The notes under the pieces are model-generated. The model made no database searches. It had not been told where the DNA came from and was given only the letters and a program-made list of their open reading frames with translations. A stretch of DNA of 56,243 nt, taken from positions 1-56,243 of the forward strand of contig RDYL01000013.1 in the NCBI GenBank assembly GCA_004293165.1, written 5' to 3'. The stretch comes from Flavobacteriia bacterium (GTDB lineage: Bacteria > Bacteroidota > Bacteroidia > Flavobacteriales > Flavobacteriaceae). Position 1 is the stretch's first letter. Each line of letters begins with the position of its first letter. Shown in pieces: positions 1 to 8,178 of the stretch. A program made the translations under genes and the position numbers.

Positions 1-73
1 CTTTTTTTGATGTTTTTTTTGATACTTTGCTTAACTCGCTGATAACAAGGATTTAATATAGAAAAGTTTTTTA

Positions 74-99
74 CATCCCCCTAGCCCCCTTTGAAGGGG
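74..99. repeat. G/C-rich intergenic hairpin repeat
   Basis: A run of C followed by a short inverted repeat (CCCCTT at 86-91, AAGGGG at 94-99) stands out in AT-rich DNA. Short elements of this kind are common between genes in Flavobacteriaceae. No gene is seen from 1 to 667; this stretch holds only this hairpin, a second inverted repeat near 390, a probable structured RNA and the thrS promoter. Confidence 0.4.
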
Positions 100-389
100 A
101 AATTCTTTGTGGGAAATATTTTTTTGTTAAACATATAAGGCATAGAAGCTTTTTGTTACTTATATATAGTATAGTTTAGGATTGAAGGTTTCGGGTTGTG
201 TGTGGTTTTACTCAGAGATGCACCGAGTTTTTTTTGATAGGGATTGTGTTAAGTGAGATACACAGAGTCTGAAATGTCGGGCGTTGCACTTATATGAGTG
301 GGGGCTTGGCTTAACTGCGTTAAGCGGTAGCCTGCTGCGCAGGAGATTCCTATTCTGCGGAATGACAGCTCGCATGGCGAGGAAGGATT

Positions 390-426
390 GCTCGCAAAGC
401 GAGGAAGTTGTGCTCGCTTTGCGAGC
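390..426. repeat. Inverted repeat GCTCGCAAAGCGAG
   Basis: A perfect 14-bp inverted repeat: GCTCGCAAAGCGAG at 390-403 and its complement at 413-426, with a 9-nt loop. Each arm is also nearly self-complementary (GCTCGC-AAA-GCGAG), so one large or two small hairpins can form. A 60-codon open frame runs through it, but its composition is that of the repeat and I do not call it a gene. Confidence 0.5.
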
Positions 427-464
427 CAGTGGGATGGTTAACTGGAATACTATACGTCTTGATT

Positions 465-552
465 AGCCCCGATGGGAACGGCATCCTTTTACAAGCCTAA
501 CAGGTTTTCAAAAACCTGTTGGGTTTATAAAAGATATAGTGGACAGCGGGAC
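465..552 (+). ncRNA. Probable Flavo-1 structured RNA
   Basis: The element opens with AGCCCCGATGGGAACGGCAT and CCTTTT, has an inner hairpin (CCTAACAGGTTTT pairing with AAAACCTGTTGGG), and closes with AAAAGATATAGTGGACAGCG and GGAC. From memory this outer pattern matches the Flavo-1 RNA motif, a conserved RNA of unknown function found mainly in Flavobacteria. The outer CCCCG and CGGG ends can pair. Strand and limits are inferred from that pattern. Confidence 0.6.
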
Positions 553-616
553 CATTAGTCTTTATGGAATTAAAACGGGTGCTTCAAATCTTTTTTAACA
601 TTATACCTTATATGTA

Positions 617-647
617 TTGTATGGATTTTATTAAAGGTTTATATTTG
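617..647 (+). promoter_or_regulatory. Promoter of the thrS-infC-rpmI-rplT cluster
   Basis: TTG at 617-619 and TATATTTG at 640-647 are separated by 20 bp, matching the Flavobacterium vegetative promoter TTG-N17-23-TAnnTTTG. Transcription would begin near 653, giving a leader of only about 15 nt before the thrS ATG at 668. There is no room for a T-box or other leader regulator. Confidence 0.7.
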
Positions 648-667
648 CACCTTATAAATTTTAAAAA

Positions 668-2608
668 ATGATAAAAGTTACTTTACCCGATGGGTCGGTT
701 AAGGAGATGGCTCAAGGAGTTACTCCAATGGATGTTGCGAAAAGCATTAGTGAAGGTTTGGCTAGAAATGTAATTTCTGCTTCCTATAATGGTACCACTA
801 TTGAAACAACGACGACCTTAACCACAGACGGTACACTTATATTATATACTTGGAATGACAAAGAAGGCAAGAAAGCTTTTTGGCACTCGACTTCGCACGT
901 GATGGCACAAACATTAGAAGAACTATTCCCAGGCATCAAATTAACACTTGGTCCTGCGATTGATAATGGATTCTATTACGATGTGGATTTTGGTGATAAA
1001 AAAATCACCGATGCCGATTTCAAAAAGATTGAAGATCGTGTGTTAGAAATTTCAAGAGAGAAGCACGAATTTAAAATGCGTCCGGTTTCTAAAGCGGAAG
1101 CATTAGAGGTTTATAAAAATAACGAATACAAAACGGAATTAATTTCAAACTTAGAAGACGGAACGATTACCTTCTGTGATCATTCAAACTTCTTTGATTT
1201 GTGTCGTGGTGGTCATATTCCGAATACGGGTATTATCAAAGCGATGAAAATTTTATCCGTTGCAGGTGCTTACTGGAGAGGTGATGAGAAAAATAAACAG
1301 TTAACTCGTGTTTACGGAATTTCGTTTCCAAAACAAAAAGACTTAACAGATTACTTAGAATTATTAGAAGAAGCAAAACGCCGTGACCATAGAAAATTAG
1401 GAAAAGAGTTGGATTTATTCCATTTTTCTCCAAAAGTAGGTCAAGGTTTACCTTTATGGTTACCAAAAGGCGCTGCTTTACGCGATAGATTAGAGCAATT
1501 CTTAAAAAAAGCACAGAAAAAAGCAGGTTATGAACAAGTAGTAACTCCTCATATTGGAATGAAAGACTTGTATGTGACTTCTGGACACTATGCTAAATAT
1601 GGAGCGGATAGTTTTCAACCAATTCATACACCAGCAGAAGGCGAAGAGTTCTTGTTAAAACCTATGAACTGTCCACACCACTGTGAAATTTATAACGCAA
1701 GACCTTGGTCGTACAAAGATTTACCGAAGCGTTATGCTGAATTTGGAACGGTTTATCGTTATGAGCAATCGGGTGAATTACATGGATTGACTCGTGTTAG
1801 AGGATTTACTCAGGATGATGCGCATATTTTTTGTACACCTGATCAATTAGATGCGGAGTTCAAAAATGTTATCGATTTAGTATTGTACGTTTTTGGTTCG
1901 TTAGGATTTGAAAACTTTACAGCACAGGTTTCGGTTCGTGATTTAGATAATCCAGATAAATATATAGGTAGCGTTGAAAACTGGGAAAAAGCAGAAAATG
2001 CAATTATCAGTGCTGCAAAAGATAAAGGATTAAATTATGTGATTGAATCTGGTGAAGCGGCTTTCTATGGTCCGAAATTGGATTTCATGGTAAAAGATGC
2101 TTTAGGCAGAAGTTGGCAATTAGGAACCATTCAGGTAGATTACAATTTACCAGAGCGTTTTGAATTGTCATATAAAGGTGCGGATGACAAGTTACATCGC
2201 CCTGTTATGATTCACCGAGCGCCTTTTGGTTCGATGGAACGTTTTATCGCAATTTTATTGGAACACACCGCTGGAAATTTCCCAATTTGGTTGATGCCAG
2301 AACAAGCTATAATCTTGTCTTTGAGTGAGAAATATGAAAATTATGCGAAAAAAGTTTTAGATTTGCTAGAAAATCACGAAATTCGCGCCCTAATTGACAA
2401 CCGAAATGAAACAATCGGTAAGAAAATTAGAGAAGCGGAGATGAACAAATATCCGTTTATGCTGATTGTTGGCGAGGAAGAAGAGAAAAATGGAACGATT
2501 TCTGTGAGACAACGCGGACAAGAAGGAAAAGGAAATATATCGGTTACTATTGAGCAATTTGCGGCAATGATAAACGAAGAAATCAATAAAACATTAAAAC
2601 AATTTTAA
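668..2608 (+). CDS. thrS: Threonine--tRNA ligase
   Basis: This 646-residue protein charges tRNA-Thr with threonine in the cytoplasm. An N-terminal TGS domain (about 1-62) is followed by the editing domain, whose metal/active-site motifs HSTSH (73-77) and CRGGH are present. The class II catalytic core has MNCPHH (333-338), where Cys335 matches the E. coli zinc ligand, then a motif 2 region and the [16 protein letters not shown] motif 3 region. The anticodon-binding domain fills the last 100 residues. Length is normal. It heads the cluster with infC, rpmI and rplT, a conserved arrangement in many bacteria. Confidence 0.98.
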   Translation: MIKVTLPDGSVKEMAQGVTPMDVAKSISEGLARNVISASYNGTTIETTTTLTTDGTLILYTWNDKEGKKAFWHSTSHVMAQTLEELFPGIKLTLGPAIDNGFYYDVDFGDKKITDADFKKIEDRVLEISREKHEFKMRPVSKAEALEVYKNNEYKTELISNLEDGTITFCDHSNFFDLCRGGHIPNTGIIKAMKILSVAGAYWRGDEKNKQLTRVYGISFPKQKDLTDYLELLEEAKRRDHRKLGKELDLFHFSPKVGQGLPLWLPKGAALRDRLEQFLKKAQKKAGYEQVVTPHIGMKDLYVTSGHYAKYGADSFQPIHTPAEGEEFLLKPMNCPHHCEIYNARPWSYKDLPKRYAEFGTVYRYEQSGELHGLTRVRGFTQDDAHIFCTPDQLDAEFKNVIDLVLYVFGSLGFENFTAQVSVRDLDNPDKYIGSVENWEKAENAIISAAKDKGLNYVIESGEAAFYGPKLDFMVKDALGRSWQLGTIQVDYNLPERFELSYKGADDKLHRPVMIHRAPFGSMERFIAILLEHTAGNFPIWLMPEQAIILSLSEKYENYAKKVLDLLENHEIRALIDNRNETIGKKIREAEMNKYPFMLIVGEEEEKNGTISVRQRGQEGKGNISVTIEQFAAMINEEINKTLKQF

Positions 2609-2630
2609 GTTTAACTAAAATTTTACAGCC

Positions 2631-3188
2631 ATAGCAATTAGAAACAACAGAGGTTTTCAACCTCGCGAAGAGAAAAAAGCAGCACACCGTATCAACAATT
2701 TGATTCGTGTTCCTGAAGTACGTTTAGTAGGCGAAAATATTGAGCCTGGAGTATACAAAATAGCGGAAGCCCTTCGTTTTGCTGAAGAGCAGGAAGTAGA
2801 TTTGGTAGAAATTTCTCCAAATGCTGAACCACCGGTTTGTAAGTTGATGGATTATGGTAAATTTTTGTACCAACAAAAGAAGAGAGATAAAGAACTTAAA
2901 GCAAAATCTACTCAGATTGTAATTAAAGAGATTCGTTTTGGACCTCAAACAGATGAGCATGATTATGAATTTAAGAAAAAGAATGCCCTTAAATTTTTAC
3001 AAGATGGTGCTAAATTAAAAGCATTTGTATTCTTTAAAGGACGTTCGATTATCTACAAAGAGCAGGGACAAATTTTGTTATTACGTTTGGCTCAAGAATT
3101 GGAAGAATATGGAAAAGTAGAAGCCATGCCAGTTTTAGAAGGAAAACGTATGATTATGTATATTGCTCCTAAGAAAAAAGGAAAATAA
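2631..3188 (+). CDS. infC: Translation initiation factor IF-3, ATA start
   Basis: IF-3 binds the 30S subunit, keeps it apart from 50S and rejects wrong start codons. The first conventional start in this frame is a TTG at 2700, but the IF-3 family sequence extends upstream. From ATA at 2631 the frame reads [20 protein letters not shown] and so on, the expected flavobacterial N terminus. The frame is closed by TAA at 2616-2618 and no ATG, GTG or TTG lies between, so ATA is the best start (185 residues). E. coli infC starts at AUU and is autoregulated because IF-3 discriminates against non-standard starts; the same logic is inferred here. It lies 22 nt after thrS. Confidence 0.93.
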   Translation: MAIRNNRGFQPREEKKAAHRINNLIRVPEVRLVGENIEPGVYKIAEALRFAEEQEVDLVEISPNAEPPVCKLMDYGKFLYQQKKRDKELKAKSTQIVIKEIRFGPQTDEHDYEFKKKNALKFLQDGAKLKAFVFFKGRSIIYKEQGQILLLRLAQELEEYGKVEAMPVLEGKRMIMYIAPKKKGK

Positions 3189-3252
3189 GAGATTGCCCAG
3201 CAAACTCTTTTGAAAAATAATAAGTAAGATAGATTATAAATACAGGAAGAAA

Positions 3253-3450
3253 ATGCCTAAAATGAAAACAAAATCTAGTGCTAAGAAACGATTCAAAGTT
3301 ACTGGCTCTGGAAAAATCAAGAGAAAACACGCTTTTAAAAGTCACATTTTGACTAAAAAATCTAAAAAGCGTAAATTAGCTTTAACTCACTCTACATTGG
3401 TTCACCCAACAGATGAGAGAAGCATTAAACAACAATTAAATTTAATTTAA
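3253..3450 (+). CDS. rpmI: 50S ribosomal protein L35
   Basis: This 65-residue, Lys/Arg-rich protein of the large ribosomal subunit has the L35 signature [20 protein letters not shown] at its N terminus, followed by a basic stretch ([22 protein letters not shown]). Length and order (infC-rpmI-rplT) are standard. The ATG follows infC by 64 nt and there is no separate terminator, so it is probably cotranscribed with thrS and infC. Confidence 0.97.
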   Translation: MPKMKTKSSAKKRFKVTGSGKIKRKHAFKSHILTKKSKKRKLALTHSTLVHPTDERSIKQQLNLI

Positions 3451-3495
3451 TCGTTGTTGGTTAAAACAATTTAGTAACCCTGGAGTGGGCTGTTT

Positions 3496-3527
3496 TGAAT
3501 TCAGAATTTTGAGTTTAGAATTTAGAA
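3496..3527. repeat. Short word repeat in the rpmI-rplT gap
   Basis: The 117-bp gap between rpmI and rplT contains GAATTCAGAATTTTGAGTTT and AGAATTTAGAA, an imperfect 8-10-bp periodic repeat of GAATTTAGA-like words. Related word repeats occur in other gaps of this window (14137, 15361, 16532, 43568, 45518, 46806) and once inside a gene (47757). No ribosomal-protein leader structure was recognised here. Confidence 0.45.
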
Positions 3528-3567
3528 GAATCGAAAGATCGCCTTACTGCAAAAAACATTTAAAATT

Positions 3568-3912
3568 ATGCCAAGAGCAACAAATTCAGTAGCTACTAAA
3601 GCTAGAAAAAAAAGAGTATTAAAACAAGCCAAAGGTTTCTTTGGAAGACGTAAAAACGTTTGGACTGTAGCTAAAAACGCGGTAGAAAAAGCAATGGCTT
3701 ATGCTTACCGTGATAGAAAACAAAACAAAAGAAATTTCCGTGCTTTATGGATTACGCGTATCAATGCTGGTGCACGTTTACATGGTATGAGTTATTCTCA
3801 ATTTATGGGGAAAGTAAAAGCTAACAATATCGAATTGAACCGTAAAGTTCTTGCAGATTTAGCTATGAACCACCCAGCTGCTTTCACAGCTATCGTTAAC
3901 AAAATTAAATAA
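3568..3912 (+). CDS. rplT: 50S ribosomal protein L20
   Basis: This 114-residue L20 protein, needed early in 50S assembly, begins [20 protein letters not shown] and contains the conserved [30 protein letters not shown] and [14 protein letters not shown] blocks. It is the last gene of the cluster and is followed within 35 nt by a strong hairpin terminator. No L20-binding leader like that of Bacillus or E. coli was recognised. Confidence 0.97.
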   Translation: MPRATNSVATKARKKRVLKQAKGFFGRRKNVWTVAKNAVEKAMAYAYRDRKQNKRNFRALWITRINAGARLHGMSYSQFMGKVKANNIELNRKVLADLAMNHPAAFTAIVNKIK

Positions 3913-3945
3913 TTACGTCTAACTCAGTTTATCTTACTTATATAG

Positions 3946-3976
3946 AAAACCCCGATTTTGTCGGGGTTTTTTATTT
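3946..3976 (+). terminator. Rho-independent terminator after rplT
   Basis: The perfect arms AAAACCCCGA (3946-3955) and TCGGGGTTTT (3961-3970) enclose a short loop, and the T-rich tail runs on past 3976. It closes the thrS-infC-rpmI-rplT transcript. Confidence 0.85.
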
Positions 3977-4050
3977 TTGTACAAAAATGTGATTTTACGC
4001 TATAAGGTTTAGCTATTGAAACAAATCGCTAATAGGCGTAGTTTTTATTT

Positions 4051-5151
4051 TTATATTAAATCGTTAATATCATCTTGAAACACAAATTTTCTGTGATAAT
4101 CCAAGTATTGTTCTCTTTGTTCAGGATATATTCTTAAATTATTCTTAGCATTTGGATTGATATTCAGTCGCTCCCAAGTATATGCAGAAAGCAAAGTACC
4201 ACAAACCAAATCGCCATTATCATTGAAAGTTATATAACCTTGGTCAAATAATTTGTCGTAAGTTGGCGTCAAAGCAAGTCCATTCAAATAGTCAACAGCT
4301 TGGTCTTCACGTCCTTCTTTTATGCAAACTCTGTAAGGTTTGATATGACTTGCAATTAATAATTTTTCATCAGTAATTTTTGTAAACGGACATTGTGGCA
4401 TATGTTCAATTACTTTTTTTCTATATAGCATTGCGCCTTGTCTGCTTATTGATTTTACTTTTTCACGATTTTGTTTTTCAATAATTTCTATTTCCGCTGT
4501 TGTTCCAATTAATTTTGGGTGAACAATAGACCTAAATTGATAATCAAGTAAAATTCTAAAATAGAATAATGGTTTTTGATTTTCCTTGTTGCCTATAACT
4601 GGCAATAATTTTAGAATAGATAAATAACTAATTTTAGGCAAAACGATTTTACGCCAAATATCCCAAATTTGATTGTCTGAACGAATGTAACCTCGACTTA
4701 ATTTATTATCAGTAAAATCCGAAACATCATAAATGCTAAAAAATATTTTTTCTTCTTTTAGATTGGAGATGCTTTCTAAATTTGTTGAATATAAATCTGA
4801 AATATCAAAATTGTAAACCTGTTCTTGTTTTTGATACTCAATTCTTGCGTCATACAAATATTTTAATAAGTTTGATTTGCTAAAAAAACAATTACCTTCT
4901 TGAATTGGTGTATAGATTCTCTCCCCGTTCTCAATTCCTTTTCCCCAATTCTCATACTCGAAAAAATCACTTAATCTTTCTCCACTAGAACCTAGATAGC
5001 TACCAACATATTTTCTTGATTCTCCATTGCCTTTATACATCTGAAGTTTATTCTTTCTATAAATGAAACTATCTTCTGCTCTTAAATTTTGGATAGAGTC
5101 AATTATGAAATATTCTTTTCCCTCAATATGTATTTTTTGAAAATTCTCCAT
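4051..5151 (-). CDS. HNH restriction endonuclease (type II R-M)
   Basis: This 366-residue protein has a C-terminal HNH_2-type nuclease domain: Cys254 (CPFTKITDEKLL), then ASHIKPY with His269, then the LNGLALTPTYDKLFDQGYI block supplying the Asn and later Asp/His-type metal positions. The N-terminal 230 residues are unrecognised and probably hold target recognition. It begins 2 nt after the stop of a cytosine-C5 methyltransferase on the same strand, so it is inferred to be the restriction partner that cuts unmethylated DNA. Specificity cannot be told from sequence. The A/T-rich codon use fits an acquired module. Confidence 0.85.
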   Translation of the reverse strand: MENFQKIHIEGKEYFIIDSIQNLRAEDSFIYRKNKLQMYKGNGESRKYVGSYLGSSGERLSDFFEYENWGKGIENGERIYTPIQEGNCFFSKSNLLKYLYDARIEYQKQEQVYNFDISDLYSTNLESISNLKEEKIFFSIYDVSDFTDNKLSRGYIRSDNQIWDIWRKIVLPKISYLSILKLLPVIGNKENQKPLFYFRILLDYQFRSIVHPKLIGTTAEIEIIEKQNREKVKSISRQGAMLYRKKVIEHMPQCPFTKITDEKLLIASHIKPYRVCIKEGREDQAVDYLNGLALTPTYDKLFDQGYITFNDNGDLVCGTLLSAYTWERLNINPNAKNNLRIYPEQREQYLDYHRKFVFQDDINDLI

Positions 5152-5153
5152 AA

Positions 5154-6617
5154 TTATTTTGTTGAGTATTTAGTAATGTCCATTTGTTTAAGTAATGCAA
5201 TAAGAACATCAACAACGATACTATTTCCTGCCTGCCTATACATTTGAGTATCACTTACTACTTGTTTAAAATCATCTCTAAACCCCATTAAACGTAAACA
5301 TTCTTTAGGTGTTAATTTTCTTATTTTTCCAGTATGTGTAACGTAGTTATCCACTCCAGCTCTATGCATTTTATGCATACTTTGTAAAAGTGGTCGAGCC
5401 ACCTCTAAGTCAGTTTTTGTTGAAGTTTTAAATGTTTTTGTTCCACTACTTAAAACATAATCACGAACTTTTTCAGATAAATAATATTTTTCTTCAACGT
5501 CATTAACATCAAAGATAAATTCATCAAATTCACTTTCTCCGTGTTCAAATACAAAATCTCCATGCCAATTAAATTGTTGGTTTGCTTTTTGACAAAGTGC
5601 AATTTCACCATTTATTTGAGTATAGCGTTTATTTCTATTTTTAGAGCTAGTTACAAATTTTACTCCTTTTTCTTTTAGATAATATTTACTGTCTGTGTAA
5701 TCTTCTAAAAAGTCTTGCATTTTGTATTCCAAGTCAATTGGCTCAGGGAAAGAAAATTTTGCTTTTTTATCTTTGAAGCCAACAACAAAAATTCGTTCTC
5801 TGTGTTGTGGCATACCGTAATTTTTTGCGTTCAAAACTTGATAAAAATATTTATAACCAAGTTCATCAAAGGTTGCTTTTATCGTTTCAAAAGTATTACC
5901 GCTATCGTGATTTATTAATCCTTTAACATTTTCAAAAATAAAAACATTTGGTTGACTTTCCTTTACAACTCTTGCAAATTCATAAAATAATGTTCCTCTC
6001 GTGTCGTCAAAACCTCTGCGTTTTCCTACCATTGAAAAAGATTGACAAGGGCTACCGCCAACTAATAAATCTAATTTTCCTTTATATTTTTTCCCATCAA
6101 TATCGTGTACATCGTTGTACCAATTACTTTCTGCTATTTCATAATTTGCAAAATAACTTTGCTTTGCAAAGTTATCAATGTCACTTGCAAATAGAATTTC
6201 AGAATTTAAATTCAAACGTTTCAAAGCATATTCAATTGCCCCAATTCCTGAAAACATAGTACCAATTTTGATTGTTGTGTTAGGATTTGAAAATTCATTT
6301 TCTCTCCAATCCTTGTCAAATTTAAGTTTATGCTGTGTTATTTGTTCTTGGACAATATTTAAAACATCATTAAGTTCAGGATATTCCTTTAATTCTGAAA
6401 TTATAGTATTTTGATAATGTATTTTAGAAAGATTATCTTTTTCTAATAGTAAACATTCAGCAAGTTTATCTATTAAATCAGGATTTAACTTTCTTTCATT
6501 TTTTTCAATTTTTGAAAGGGTTGAAGTATCTATATTGATATGTGTTGCAACTTTTCTTAACGGTAATCCTAATTCGTTTCTTCTTTCTCTTAGATACGTC
6601 CCTATTAGTTGTTCCAT
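5154..6617 (-). CDS. HTH-fused DNA cytosine-5 methyltransferase
   Basis: This 487-residue protein has an XRE-type helix-turn-helix at 6-66 joined to a full m5C methyltransferase. It shows motif I (GTMFSGIGAIEYAL, about 119-132), motif IV with catalytic Cys191 (GGSPCQSF), motif VI ENV (229-231), QHRER (271-275), a recognition region, then RKLTPKECLRLMGF and the YRQAGNS motif X. It methylates and protects the target site of the downstream nuclease. N-terminal HTH domains in enzymes such as M.EcoRII and M.SsoII repress their own promoter, so self-regulation is inferred; a palindrome spans its promoter. Confidence 0.93.
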   Translation of the reverse strand: MEQLIGTYLRERRNELGLPLRKVATHINIDTSTLSKIEKNERKLNPDLIDKLAECLLLEKDNLSKIHYQNTIISELKEYPELNDVLNIVQEQITQHKLKFDKDWRENEFSNPNTTIKIGTMFSGIGAIEYALKRLNLNSEILFASDIDNFAKQSYFANYEIAESNWYNDVHDIDGKKYKGKLDLLVGGSPCQSFSMVGKRRGFDDTRGTLFYEFARVVKESQPNVFIFENVKGLINHDSGNTFETIKATFDELGYKYFYQVLNAKNYGMPQHRERIFVVGFKDKKAKFSFPEPIDLEYKMQDFLEDYTDSKYYLKEKGVKFVTSSKNRNKRYTQINGEIALCQKANQQFNWHGDFVFEHGESEFDEFIFDVNDVEEKYYLSEKVRDYVLSSGTKTFKTSTKTDLEVARPLLQSMHKMHRAGVDNYVTHTGKIRKLTPKECLRLMGFRDDFKQVVSDTQMYRQAGNSIVVDVLIALLKQMDITKYSTK

Positions 6618-6624
6618 GTTTTTA

Positions 6625-6667
6625 GAATATTTTGTCCAAAAATAGGGAATTATATTCTTTTCAGCAA
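6625..6667 (-). promoter_or_regulatory. Promoter and putative operator of the R-M operon
   Basis: Read on the minus strand, TTG (6665-6667) and TATTTTTG (6637-6644) are 20 bp apart, a good match to the Bacteroidota promoter. The -7 box is bracketed by GAATAT (plus 6625-6630) and ATATTC (6652-6657), an inverted repeat centred on it. This could be the operator for the methyltransferase HTH domain. The leader before the ATG is short, about 15 nt. Confidence 0.6.
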
Positions 6668-6804
6668 GAAATAATTTTCAACGTTTTGCTTTTATTTAAA
6701 TTACACATAATTCAATTAAATAATCGAATATAAACATCTTTTGTAAATTATTCCTTCAAAACCTTTACTATAATTCAATACCTTTACACTTTAAAAACAA
6801 TACT

Positions 6805-7710
6805 TTGAACACTACCAAAACCATAACCGGCTTTCATCCGAAAAACAAACACCACGGCAAATACGATTTCAAAACTTTAAATGCAGCGAATCCTGATTTA
6901 GCGCCATTTGTTGCTGTAAATGAATTTGGAACCGAAACGATTGATTTTGCGAATCCTGATGCGGTGAAAATGTTGAACAAAGCGTTGTTGTTGCATTTTT
7001 ATGGTTTGAAAAATTGGGATATTCCAAAAGGTTTTCTTTGTCCGCCTATTCCAGGTCGTGCGGAATACATTCATCAAGTAGCGGATGTTTTAGCAGATAC
7101 GTATGGCACGATTCAAACCAAGCATAAAATTCGCATTTTAGATGTCGGAATTGGTGCAAATTGCATTTATCCGATAATTGGTGTATCAGAATACGATTGG
7201 CGCTTTGTAGCTAGCGAGATTGACAAACAAGCTTTTGAAGCGGCTCAAGAAAATATCAATTCCAATCAGAAATTAAAAGAAAACGTTACGTTGCGATTAC
7301 AAACATCTAAACGAAACATCTTCAAGAACATCATTCTTCCAGAAGATAAATTCGACATGACGATTTGTAATCCGCCTTTTCACAGTTCTAAAGAAGAAGC
7401 AAATAAAGGCACGATTCGTAAAAATAAAAACTTAGGCATTGAAGATTCCAAAAAACCAACCTTAAACTTTGGTGGTGTAAATAACGAATTGTGGTGCGAA
7501 GGTGGCGAGCTAACGTTCATCAGCAATATGATTTATGAAAGTGTGCATTTTAAAGCGCAATGCAAATGGTTTTCCTCGTTAGTTTCTAAAAAGGATAATT
7601 TGAAACCGTTGCTTTCGCATCTTAAAAAAGTAAAAGCAACCTACCAAATTACAGAAATGAAACATGGGAATAAAGTGAGTCGAATTTTGTTTTGGACGTT
7701 TAAAGATTAA
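6805..7710 (+). CDS. rlmF: 23S rRNA (adenine-N6)-methyltransferase RlmF
   Basis: This 301-residue protein methylates A1618 of 23S rRNA (E. coli numbering) using S-adenosylmethionine. It carries the family N terminus GFHPKNKHHGKYDF, the SAM-binding DVGIGAN (113-119) and the NPPFHSS motif of N6-adenine methyltransferases (189-195). The start is TTG at 6805; the first ATG lies inside conserved sequence, so TTG is preferred. It is followed 3 nt later by a DUF1569 gene and is probably cotranscribed with it. Confidence 0.93.
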   Translation: MNTTKTITGFHPKNKHHGKYDFKTLNAANPDLAPFVAVNEFGTETIDFANPDAVKMLNKALLLHFYGLKNWDIPKGFLCPPIPGRAEYIHQVADVLADTYGTIQTKHKIRILDVGIGANCIYPIIGVSEYDWRFVASEIDKQAFEAAQENINSNQKLKENVTLRLQTSKRNIFKNIILPEDKFDMTICNPPFHSSKEEANKGTIRKNKNLGIEDSKKPTLNFGGVNNELWCEGGELTFISNMIYESVHFKAQCKWFSSLVSKKDNLKPLLSHLKKVKATYQITEMKHGNKVSRILFWTFKD

Positions 7711-7713
7711 ATT

Positions 7714-8178
7714 ATGCAAGAATTACACAAGCTTTTAAATCAATTAGAATCGGATATTTCGTCTTTTGACAAAGTAAATTTAGCAGTTTCTTCGGGAAGC
7801 GTAGGTTGGCATATAGAACATAGTCTAAATACAATTGACCAAATTGTTACGGCTTGTAAAAATTCGAATCCATCAAACTACCAATGGCGTTTTAATTTTA
7901 ATCGCTTTTTAATTCTAATCCTCGCAAAAAAAATTCCAAGAGGAAAAGCAAAAGCACCAAAAATTGTTCGCCCAGAAGGAGAAATTTCATCTGAAACTTT
8001 AGGTTTGAGTTTGTCTAAAGTGAAAGAAAATTTGATGGATTGGAAAGATTTGGATAAGAATACTCATTTTCCGCATCCGTTTTTTGGGATTTTAAACAAA
8101 AAAGAAACAGAAAATTTTTTAGCACTTCATACTAAACATCATTTGATGATTATTGATGATATTTTAAAACCAGCTTAA
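7714..8178 (+). CDS. DUF1569 (DinB-like fold) protein
   Basis: This 154-residue protein resembles the DUF1569 family of the DinB/YfiT-like four-helix fold. Conserved histidines sit in WHIEHSL (about 33-39), HPFFGILNKKE and LHTKHHLMIIDDI, the pattern of a metal-binding helical bundle. The exact reaction is unknown. It follows rlmF by 3 nt. Its last 4 bases overlap the end of the convergent gene on the minus strand. Confidence 0.75.
   Translation: MQELHKLLNQLESDISSFDKVNLAVSSGSVGWHIEHSLNTIDQIVTACKNSNPSNYQWRFNFNRFLILILAKKIPRGKAKAPKIVRPEGEISSETLGLSLSKVKENLMDWKDLDKNTHFPHPFFGILNKKETENFLALHTKHHLMIIDDILKPA

Noticed and set aside
284..466. 60-codon open frame upstream of thrS
   Set aside because: It runs through GC-rich hairpin repeats and its stop lies in the Flavo-1-like RNA; no promoter or family-like sequence.
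1..667. T-box or other leader regulator for thrS
   Set aside because: The promoter lies only about 20 bp before the ATG, leaving no space for a leader.
3451..3567. L20 autoregulatory leader
   Set aside because: The gap contains a word repeat and no structure resembling known L20 binding sites.
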